Source: an uncultured Lachnospiraceae bacterium (GTDB lineage: Bacteria; Bacillota; Clostridia; Lachnospirales; Lachnospiraceae). From it: DNA of 33,777 nt. The stretch covers positions 1-33,777 of the forward strand of contig CAJUIO010000021.1 of the NCBI GenBank assembly GCA_910586025.1, read 5' to 3'. This document shows, in pieces, positions 26,901 through 32,466 of this stretch. Made by a program: the position numbers and the translations under genes. Below the pieces are notes generated by a model. That model was not told the origin of the DNA. It saw only the letters and a list, made by a program, of their open reading frames with translations, and did not search any database. Each line of letters opens with the position of its first letter. The stretch's first letter is position 1.

Positions 26901-27136
26901 GCGATTCCTTCGAGGGACTTCCCGCCGCCAGCCTGATGTACGGCCCACTGGTTATGACCGCACTCTGTGACCGGGAGGAATGGATTACACTCCGTCTCCC
27001 TCCTGTTTTGGAGGATGCCTTTGAGATCGTCTGGGACAAATACCCGGTTCTGTGGTACGACGATCTGAGATTCATTCCTTCTTATATGGCTCATGATACG
27101 GCTTACCACACTTACTTTAAAATAGATCTTTGCTGA
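23999..27136 (+). CDS. GH127-type beta-L-arabinofuranosidase with LamG and Ig-like modules
   Basis: The 1045-residue protein has three parts. Residues 1-225 look like a LamG/concanavalin-type module (GLTVSFYCKIHSLDRYGTLF). Residues about 230-420 contain two atrophied Ig-like repeats with the SITWKSK and SVFSWKSDDP patterns. Residues about 430-1045 are a GH127/DUF1680 catalytic domain. The zinc-site residues known from HypBA1 of Bifidobacterium are present: E764 and C766 in CETCAT, and C839-C840 in FTCCHGTG. GH127 enzymes remove beta-L-arabinofuranose from oligosaccharides or glycoproteins. No signal peptide is visible, so it appears cytoplasmic despite carrying modules usually found outside cells. 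It is transcribed divergently from lacI and probably repressed by it. GH146 is a related alternative family. Confidence 0.92.
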   Translation: MISSEPILHYDFSRTSSTIVSDLSQSGFAGVIRGHDRGGAFLKSETVFGDELTVLQLSGTDNGGYLQLPDGVTDNTDGLTVSFYCKIHSLDRYGTLFSFGKDHCFYLSVSPDSENKDQIMISPGATGSGRSQEACLEKWCSLSVEKWYHMIVTFSAAIPSLCAFYLDGQMAGSFHHRRMSSLSLRDCAGCYFGYGELSRNPLKISIADIRIFRTAISRDAVSGLFHIAPGTRLSLEAERLRSLFDKPLCEPLSLPDKGYLGASITWKSKTLDQVSSQGNFTRPAPGSGSRRAVLEAVIRYQDCSLTENYPFEIAALPSDETVAESDLESFSISFPGHVTEDILLPSSGPGGSVFSWKSDDPARIDSRGHVHRPDHGQKAARVTLTLTAACKEARRTKDFPLTILPRFSHPLPRKPYLPAAPLEEAVPRPKASQVPPGRVHLAGIGIFPENQDRCLEYLRLLDTDRMLYNFRRAFGFDTKNALPPGGWEEPAGLLRGHSTGHFLSALAFAYAATGEDTFRNKAEYIIGGLFSMQSSSKGHPTDFKTECEPTHAPQSLWSTQPAKWGRGFVSAYSPDQFALLEQLTPYATIWAPYYTLHKILAGLLDCHEILGIRDALECARGIGDWVYERLSALSDEQRAKMWKMYIAGEYGGMNESLARLYERTGNEAYLEAAKMFDNPGVFQELIHGRDPLGGIHANQHIPQIIGALQEFEASSNPEYYAIARNFWELVTNHYMYSIGGVGRGENFKEPDILAGNIEGARNCETCATYNLLKLTGMLYLYAPDHGSYMDYYERALVNHIAASQNPKIIPGAHHRVTYMLPIGPGARREYGSDYEDFTCCHGTGMENHVRYTEHIYHIGKDGSLYVNLFLSSRYDWEEKNISVSQECDFPAAHSRLILHTKEKGQTCRLKLHIRIPYWCRDSFALSCNGDILPHTVKKEEYYVLERDFADGDELCIRLPYSLHLCYAGDSFEGLPAASLMYGPLVMTALCDREEWITLRLPPVLEDAFEIVWDKYPVLWYDDLRFIPSYMAHDTAYHTYFKIDLC

Positions 27137-27168
27137 TCAAACGCCAAACGCACAGCCGGTAAAATTTA

Positions 27169-27200
27169 CAGGGTTCAGACTTTTTCATGTCTGAACCCTG
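27169..27200. terminator. Perfect 12-bp hairpin between convergent genes
   Basis: CAGGGTTCAGAC (27169-27180) pairs exactly with GTCTGAACCCTG (27189-27200) across an 8-nt loop. It sits between the GH127 stop and the stop of the minus-strand gene. No long T-run follows on the plus strand; on the minus strand TAAATTTT follows. It probably ends transcription from at least the minus-strand side. Confidence 0.6.
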
Positions 27201-27215
27201 CCTCATAGTCAGATA

Positions 27216-27863
27216 TTATTTTGTTACCGTCATCACCCCGGCCAGTGTCAGATAGCGCTCTGTCTTATCGGCAATATCAGCCTCGCTCACCCCGTAAAAC
27301 AGGAAAATGTCTTTTTCCACCTCAAGGATGCGTTTCCTGTCGCCGGACGACTGGATGCCAATGCAGGAATGTACCATCTCCATCTCCAGAAAAAGGTCGC
27401 TCTCTTCTCCGCAGCGGATGTGGTACATCCGAAAGTCTATGGGAAAAGCCTCCTCCGGAACCGCCTCCGCTCTCTTAAGCTGTTCTTCCACCCTTTTCAA
27501 GTACTCCTTCACAGATGCCTCGTCCCTCAGATCCGGCACTTCCTCCATAGGCGGCCCGGCCAGCTCCGGCGCAAACCGCTGGATCAGCCCCACGCGTGCG
27601 GATTTCCTTGCGCTCTGATATCTCCTGCTTTTCTCAGACAGTCTGAGCGCGCCATATTTCTCCGTGATATATGTGGCCAGCTCCTCCATGGTATGCGGGT
27701 CCGCCTTAATGCCTGCCATCGCCTTTTTTCTCATCCTCTCACGCCTGAAGCCTGCCAGCCTCTGCCAGATCCTCAGCGGCTCCTTACGCTTTCCAAGCAA
27801 AAACACACTGGTCGGCCCGTCTGCTCCGCCGATCACCGTAACTGCCCCTGCGTTTCTTCTCAT
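27216..27863 (-). CDS. Soluble protein with GGADGPT motif, function unknown
   Basis: The protein of about 215 residues begins MRRNAGAVTVIGGADGPTSV. The GGADGPT stretch is a signature of the beta subunit of sodium-pumping decarboxylases (such as OadB), where it is part of the membrane carboxylate/ion site. The rest is unlike that subunit: a strongly basic segment (about 25-110), an acidic helical segment (DEASVKEYLKRVEEQLKRAE) and a beta-rich C-terminus, with no multi-helix membrane domain. I chose the ATG at 27863 because GGGAGG lies 7 nt upstream; an in-frame ATG at 27917 lacks a ribosome site. Automatic annotation may call this a decarboxylase subunit, which the sequence does not support. 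No function can be assigned. Its neighbours, GH127 and a nitroreductase, give no clear clue. Confidence 0.8.
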   Translation of the reverse strand: MRRNAGAVTVIGGADGPTSVFLLGKRKEPLRIWQRLAGFRRERMRKKAMAGIKADPHTMEELATYITEKYGALRLSEKSRRYQSARKSARVGLIQRFAPELAGPPMEEVPDLRDEASVKEYLKRVEEQLKRAEAVPEEAFPIDFRMYHIRCGEESDLFLEMEMVHSCIGIQSSGDRKRILEVEKDIFLFYGVSEADIADKTERYLTLAGVMTVTK

Positions 27864-27971
27864 ATATGCCTCCCTGTCGTACACACAAAATACGGCTGCT
27901 TTTGTTTCTCCTGCCATAACTCAGGATATCACAAAAACAGCCGCAGGGAAACCGGATTTTTCTTCTTCTCA

Positions 27972-28000
27972 TTGACATCCCCCATGGGCAAATCTATAAT
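27972..28000 (+). promoter_or_regulatory. Perfect-consensus promoter of the nitroreductase gene
   Basis: TTGACA (27972-27977), a 17-nt spacer and TATAAT (27995-28000) match the vegetative sigma consensus exactly. Transcription should start near 28007. Confidence 0.85.
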
Positions 28001-28017
28001 AAAATCAACAACCCCTC

Positions 28018-28047
28018 TGCAAGCAGCCGCTTGGCTCGCTGCCTGCA
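28018..28047 (+). promoter_or_regulatory. Leader hairpin of the nitroreductase mRNA
   Basis: TGCAAGCAGC (28018-28027) pairs with GCTGCCTGCA (28038-28047) with one mismatch and a 10-nt loop. It ends 5 nt before the AAAGGAGG ribosome site, so it could influence translation or mRNA stability. It lacks the T-run of a terminator. Confidence 0.4.
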
Positions 28048-28070
28048 GAAATAAAGGAGGACACCAAACC

Positions 28071-28601
28071 ATGAGTGACGTAATTAAAGTAATCAGAGAA
28101 CGGAGTTCCACAAGAGGATACACCAATGAGCCGCTGACAGAGAGCGAGCTCGATGCCCTGATCCAGGCCGGGCTTCAGGCACCCACGGCGGCAAATAAAC
28201 AGGAAATTCATTTCACGGTTTTAAAGGGGGACAATCCCATCCTCGCAGAGCTTGAGGAGGAGAAGAACCGCCTGAGGGACATCACCGCACCGGCCCACAA
28301 CTTCTACTACGAGGCTCCCACAGTTGTCATTTTGAGCGCTGATGCCGGGTACAGGTGGAGCACCCTCGATGCGGGCATAGCCGTGGAGAACATGGCTCTC
28401 GCCGCCGAAGGCCTGGGGCTTGGAAATCTCATCATCGGCTGTATCTACGATGCCGTGAGAGGAGAAAAGAAGGAATATTTTTCAAAAGCCCTGAAAATTC
28501 CGGAAAACTATCAATACGAGATCGCCATTGCCTTCGGCCATAAGGCAGTGACAAAGCAGCCCCATACCTATGAGGCTGACAGACAGGTCACTTACCTGTA
28601 A
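28071..28601 (+). CDS. Small nitroreductase-family flavoprotein
   Basis: The 176-residue protein matches the nitroreductase family. It has the FMN-phosphate-binding RSSTRGY near residue 11, the LIQAGLQAPTAANKQ segment, and a late LGLGNLIIGCIYDAV segment. These enzymes bind FMN and reduce quinones, nitro compounds or enones with NAD(P)H. They act as dimers in the cytoplasm. The ATG at 28071 follows AAAGGAGG by 10 nt. The reading frame stays open for about 700 nt further upstream, but that part runs antisense through the GGADGPT gene and is not coding. A perfect-consensus promoter predicts high constitutive expression. The physiological substrate is unknown. Confidence 0.92.
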   Translation: MSDVIKVIRERSSTRGYTNEPLTESELDALIQAGLQAPTAANKQEIHFTVLKGDNPILAELEEEKNRLRDITAPAHNFYYEAPTVVILSADAGYRWSTLDAGIAVENMALAAEGLGLGNLIIGCIYDAVRGEKKEYFSKALKIPENYQYEIAIAFGHKAVTKQPHTYEADRQVTYL

Positions 28602-28635
28602 AAGCAGAATCATCATTAAAAGGAATCCCCACTCA

Positions 28636-29859
28636 TCAGGCATTCCGAACAACGGCACCGTTTCTCTTGCTGTCCAGATACTTCACATATTCTAATTGAA
28701 GATTTACAGCCCTTTTGATCTGAGATCTGACTGTTGCCGAGAGTGCCTGATATTCCTTTTGCTGCTGCAGCAAAAACACATAATATAAATCAAGCCTTTT
28801 TGCGCAATGAAGAATTTTCTCACTTCGTCTGCATCTTGAAACCACGTCTCTGGCGGCTCTGTCAGAATATGCTTTCTCCACGATCAGCCAATGTTCAAAA
28901 CCGTCCATGGACCATGCACAATCCTGACTTCCAATTTCCGTCTCTGCCGCGGATTCTGTCAAAGACTTTGCTGGAATAAACTGCAAAAGAGCGGAGGCAA
29001 CGAACTCCGCCAGCTTAACCGGCACTGCGTTCCCTATCATCTGCTCCGTGTCTGTTTTGTTTCCGACCCAGATAAAATCCTTCGGAAACGTCTGTATCAA
29101 GGCTCTCTCTGCAGTGGTCAAAGCCCTGACCGACGAATTGAGTTTACATGCGTCATTCGGATGACCCGGATATCCTTTAGGAACGGGTCTGTTAACACCT
29201 CTCATGGTCGGCGCAGGCTCGTCAATTGAAAATATGGCCCTTCGGTTATAATTTCTGGGATGTCTGTAATAGTATTCAAATCCCAATTCATCTCCAAAAT
29301 ATTCCCGAAGCGTGACTGATTTTTTGCTGATTTTACTCTGAATGAAATCCTTAAGCAAATCATCTTCCCGATTCAGGATACCTATACAAAAAAATCGTTT
29401 CCGCTTCTGCGGAACACCGCATTTGCTCGCATCCAACGTCACCTCTGTAAGTCCGTAGCCATTCGCCCTGTAAATTTCCCGAGCCTGTGCAAAGGTATTG
29501 CTCTTTGCAGCACGATCCACATTTTCCATAACAAAATACGTCGGCTTTACAGAGCAGACAATTTCAGCAAACGAGCCGGTCAGACTTGCGCGATCCGCCT
29601 CTATCCGCTTTCCTGCAAAAGAAAAATCCTGACAGGGCGGTCCTCCGATAATGATATCCGGTGCATAATCGTTTATCAGCTTGACAGCTGTCTCTGTATC
29701 AGACAAGTCAATCCTGTGTACCGGATGTTCAAAATTCTTCTCATAGCAGCCTGCCGCAACATCCCAAAGCTCAAAAGCCGCTTCGATCTTAATTCCCGCA
29801 TCCTGAAATCCCAATGACAGCCCGCCGCACCCGGCAAACAGATCCACCGCTTTAAGCAT
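28636..29859 (-). CDS. C5 cytosine DNA methyltransferase of a type II R-M system
   Basis: The protein of about 407 residues has the C5-methyltransferase motifs in order: I (VDLFAGCGGLSLGF), IV (GGPPCQDFSFAGKR, catalytic C76), VI (MENVD), VIII (QKRKRFF), IX (RALTTAERALIQTFP) and X (MIGNAVPVKLAEF). The target recognition domain lies between VIII and IX. After motif X there is an extra helical tail of about 110 residues containing SDRAARDVVSRCRR. I prefer the ATG at 29859, with AGGGGG 7 nt upstream; a TTG at 29865 is also in frame. It is divergent from a HindVP-family endonuclease, so it likely methylates cytosine in GRCGYC and protects host DNA. Confidence 0.95.
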   Translation of the reverse strand: MLKAVDLFAGCGGLSLGFQDAGIKIEAAFELWDVAAGCYEKNFEHPVHRIDLSDTETAVKLINDYAPDIIIGGPPCQDFSFAGKRIEADRASLTGSFAEIVCSVKPTYFVMENVDRAAKSNTFAQAREIYRANGYGLTEVTLDASKCGVPQKRKRFFCIGILNREDDLLKDFIQSKISKKSVTLREYFGDELGFEYYYRHPRNYNRRAIFSIDEPAPTMRGVNRPVPKGYPGHPNDACKLNSSVRALTTAERALIQTFPKDFIWVGNKTDTEQMIGNAVPVKLAEFVASALLQFIPAKSLTESAAETEIGSQDCAWSMDGFEHWLIVEKAYSDRAARDVVSRCRRSEKILHCAKRLDLYYVFLLQQQKEYQALSATVRSQIKRAVNLQLEYVKYLDSKRNGAVVRNA

Positions 29860-29891
29860 ATCCAATCCCCCTGTTCAACTTCTGATTTCTA

Positions 29892-29900
29892 TGGTATAAT
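29892..29900 (+). promoter_or_regulatory. Candidate extended -10 promoter for the restriction gene
   Basis: TGGTATAAT (TG at 29892-29893, TATAAT at 29895-29900) is a good extended -10 element. The matching -35 box is weak. A transcript from here would start near 29907 and cross the oppositely directed methyltransferase promoter before reaching the endonuclease gene. Confidence 0.5.
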
Positions 29901-29933
29901 TTTTACATTAATTTTATTTCTCATTATTCGATG

Positions 29934-29952
29934 GATTCATTATACATGAATC
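29934..29952. repeat. Inverted repeat over the methyltransferase -10 box
   Basis: GATTCAT (29934-29940) and ATGAATC (29946-29952) form a perfect 7-bp inverted repeat around TATAC. It covers the -10 box of the methyltransferase promoter and so is a possible operator. Confidence 0.5.
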
Positions 29953-29967
29953 AATTACTGACGTCAA
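29939..29967 (-). promoter_or_regulatory. Promoter of the methyltransferase gene
   Basis: On the minus strand, TTGACG (29967-29962) is followed after 17 nt by TATAAT (29944-29939). Five of six -35 bases and all six -10 bases match consensus. The -35 box overlaps a GACGTC sequence (29960-29965), a probable target of the encoded enzymes. Confidence 0.75.
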
Positions 29968-29982
29968 TTATTTGACGTCAGT
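29957..29982. repeat. Perfect inverted repeat holding two GACGTC (GRCGYC) sites
   Basis: ACTGACGTCAA (29957-29967) is exactly complementary to TTGACGTCAGT (29972-29982) across TTAT. Each arm holds GACGTC, at 29960-29965 and 29974-29979. It lies in the restriction-modification intergenic region just before the endonuclease ribosome site. It overlaps the methyltransferase -35 box and could act as a DNA operator, a methylation switch or an mRNA hairpin. Confidence 0.8.
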
Positions 29983-30004
29983 TTGCGAAAAGGAGCGCAT
30001 GCTT

Positions 30005-31066
30005 ATGTCAAGCGGATTATTCGGTATCAAACATTCTAACCGTTCCGAGGATGCTCATTGGAGCAAAAACTGTTTTAATTCGAGTTTTCCGGCTTCAACC
30101 GCATGCTATATGATGGCCAATGGACTTCCTGCCATCTATATTCATTTAGCTATTGTTAACGGAAAGCCAACGGTAGTTACTTCCGAAATACCTGTCAGTG
30201 ATGTTTTCAACTGTAAAGGCAGGCAGGCGGAAGACCTCTGTTTTTCTTTTGAGAGTGTATATGGACCCTATCAGAAATATTCTTTTGACACCATAGATGT
30301 TATTGATCTTGTAATCAAGGATTTAGATGGGAATTTTCTTTCCCCTCTTGAAGTCAAGCTTACCGTGTTGCCCGACAATACTACCTATAAACGGCCTGAG
30401 GAAAAATGGGGTTCTGAAATGGTTATCCGTTCTGCAACCACCTCTTATTGCGCATTGGGAATGTTCGATGCCGTTAAAGCTGATGCAAAAGGAATCCGTG
30501 AAATATTTGAAGCTTCCTGTTCTTCTATCCAGGGATGGGATAATGATTTTGAAATGACTCATAAAACTCCCGCTTTAACCAACAGCATTGATGAATTTCA
30601 GAAAAAATACTACTCCCGTCAAAAGCCTCTGCTCATGCAGACCTTATGGAAAACACAGGGCAAGTCTCCTCTGCTGGCGGAGAAAGCGTTTGATGTCGTT
30701 ATCTGGAGTGATTATGCTTTTTCCAGACTCTTTATCGACAGTTCCTATGATACGGCCCCTACGATGAGCAGACCGATGCGGGCAACCGCCCGGCTTTCGA
30801 GATGTCTCTGGGAATTAAGCAAGTCGGAAAAAATCCGCATCGCAGATATTTATCGTCAGATGGCTTTTGGCAATCAGACTGACAAGGAGTTCTCTATTCC
30901 CGGGAATAAGTGGCGAACCTATGTGGAAACATCCCGCATAGCCAATCCCATTCTTCCCAAAACAGCAGTTCACTCCATCATTGAAAACGGCTATATAGAA
31001 AAGCTCAGCCCGGAAAGACGGTTTGATCAGACTCTTTATTTTACGGTCCGCAGCTATGATTCATAA
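30005..31066 (+). CDS. Type II restriction endonuclease, HindVP family (GRCGYC)
   Basis: The 353-residue product matches the HindVP family (PF09519), most clearly at the start: GLFGIKHSNR, then WSKNCFNSSFPASTACYM. The catalytic PD-(D/E)XK core appears as a run of acidic residues near 96-108, followed by PLEVKLT (E116, K118). HindVP cuts GRCGYC and its partner is a C5 methyltransferase, as found here on the other strand. I chose the ATG at 30005, 9 nt after AGGAG; the ATG at 29999 is too close to the site. The gene is clearly richer in A and T than its neighbours, a common sign of acquisition by transfer. No frameshift is visible, so it should be active. Confidence 0.85.
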   Translation: MSSGLFGIKHSNRSEDAHWSKNCFNSSFPASTACYMMANGLPAIYIHLAIVNGKPTVVTSEIPVSDVFNCKGRQAEDLCFSFESVYGPYQKYSFDTIDVIDLVIKDLDGNFLSPLEVKLTVLPDNTTYKRPEEKWGSEMVIRSATTSYCALGMFDAVKADAKGIREIFEASCSSIQGWDNDFEMTHKTPALTNSIDEFQKKYYSRQKPLLMQTLWKTQGKSPLLAEKAFDVVIWSDYAFSRLFIDSSYDTAPTMSRPMRATARLSRCLWELSKSEKIRIADIYRQMAFGNQTDKEFSIPGNKWRTYVETSRIANPILPKTAVHSIIENGYIEKLSPERRFDQTLYFTVRSYDS

Positions 31067-31095
31067 TACCTGCATCAGTTCAAAGGAGGGATACC

Positions 31096-32379
31096 ATGAA
31101 AAGCATCAGCCGCAAGAACTGGATCCTGATCTGGATCCTTGGCATGATCGGACAGATCTGCTGGAACATCGAGAATTCCTGGTTCAATAACTTTGTGTAT
31201 GACAAGATAGCCCCGGAGCCTGCCATCGTGTCATGGATGGTGGGAGTCAGCGCCGTGGTAAGCACCTTCTGCGCCTTTCTCGTGGGTACCTGGGGTGACA
31301 GGATCGGGAAGCGCAAGCCCTTTATCTGCGTGGGCTATGTGCTCTGGGGATTGTTTACCTTTCTGTTTGGGGCAACGGAAATGATTCCCAAAAATCCTCT
31401 CTTCATTGCCGCTGCTGCGGTGGTTCTTGCGGATGCCGTGATGAGCTTTTTCGGCTCCGTGGGAAATGACGGAGGCTTTTCTCCCTGGACCACGGATATT
31501 TCCAATGAGCAAAACCGGGGAAAGCTTGGGGGAGCCCTGGCCGTGATGCCCGTGTTCGCCACAATCTTTGGAGCGGTGGTTTCCGGTATCCTGATTGAAA
31601 AGCTGGACTTTTTTGCTTTCTTCGGTCTCATGGGCGGCATCGTCGCCATAGTGGGAATCCTGTCACTGCTTACCTTGAAGGATTCCCCCGCCCTTGTCCC
31701 GAAGCGTGACGAAAAGGGCTTCTGGCATCAGTTCCTGTCTGTCTTTCACTGGGAAACCGTCCGGGAAAACCAGGAACTCTTCTGGGTTTTTATCGTCATG
31801 ACCGTTTATTTCATCGGGTTTAACGTCTATTTCCCCTACATTACCATCTATTTTGTCAATTATCTGGAGTACGATTATGGTATGACGGGGATCATTCAGG
31901 GTGTCGGTCTCCTTGCGGCATCCGCACTGACCATCCCTGCAGCCAGACTCATTGACAGAGGAAAAATGGCTGCCGTGATCTCTGGAGCCCTTGCCTGCAA
32001 CACCGCGGGGCTTATGCTTGTGAGCTTCTCCCAGCGGCTGCCCATTCTGCTGATCGGCGTTTTCGGTGCGGGCATCGGTTACATTCTGGTACTGCAGACA
32101 CTCACCGCCTGGATGAAAAATCTTTATCCTGAGGAGCAGAGAGGACAGTTTGAGGGCATCAAGCAGATTTTCTTCGTGTGCATTCCCATGATCGCAGGAC
32201 CCGCCATTGCAGCTCCCGTGATCAATCACCTGGGCGTGGAACGGGAGGTGAACGGCGTTCTCGGGATGGTTCCGGCTCCCAGCCTGTTTTTTATCTCCGC
32301 CCTTCTGACTCTGCTTACACTGATTCCTCTGATTATTGCCGCTAAGCTGAGCCGGAAGAAAAGCAGCAAAGCTTTCTGA
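31096..32379 (+). CDS. Major facilitator superfamily transporter
   Basis: The 427-residue membrane protein has about twelve predicted helices. The conserved MFS loop between helices 2 and 3 reads GTWGDRIGKRKPF, and a related LIDRGKM loop occurs in the second half. The sequence WNIENSWFNNFVYD in helix 1 resembles MFS members of the sugar-cation symporter (GPH/SLC45-like) type common in Firmicutes carbohydrate loci. AAAGGAGGG precedes the ATG. The gene begins only 29 nt after the endonuclease stop, so it may be read from the restriction promoter or from one hidden inside that gene. It is followed by a DUF2804 gene. Its substrate is unknown; a sugar or glycoside is the best guess. Confidence 0.88.
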   Translation: MKSISRKNWILIWILGMIGQICWNIENSWFNNFVYDKIAPEPAIVSWMVGVSAVVSTFCAFLVGTWGDRIGKRKPFICVGYVLWGLFTFLFGATEMIPKNPLFIAAAAVVLADAVMSFFGSVGNDGGFSPWTTDISNEQNRGKLGGALAVMPVFATIFGAVVSGILIEKLDFFAFFGLMGGIVAIVGILSLLTLKDSPALVPKRDEKGFWHQFLSVFHWETVRENQELFWVFIVMTVYFIGFNVYFPYITIYFVNYLEYDYGMTGIIQGVGLLAASALTIPAARLIDRGKMAAVISGALACNTAGLMLVSFSQRLPILLIGVFGAGIGYILVLQTLTAWMKNLYPEEQRGQFEGIKQIFFVCIPMIAGPAIAAPVINHLGVEREVNGVLGMVPAPSLFFISALLTLLTLIPLIIAAKLSRKKSSKAF

Positions 32380-32466
32380 CCAAAACAGGTGCAGAAGATT
32401 TGACAGCGATTAAGCTTCTGCCGCAAAGAAGACGCACGCCAAAGGGCGGCGCAGAAATGAGGAAAT

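Noticed and set aside
27369..28070. Upstream extension of the nitroreductase reading frame
   Set aside because: The frame is open by chance through the antisense of the GGADGPT gene. The ATG at 28071 has AAAGGAGG and the family's normal N-terminus.
32391..32421. GCAGAAG/CTTCTGC inverted repeat between the MFS and DUF2804 genes
   Set aside because: Only 7 bp with a 17-nt loop and no T-run, so it is too weak to call a terminator.
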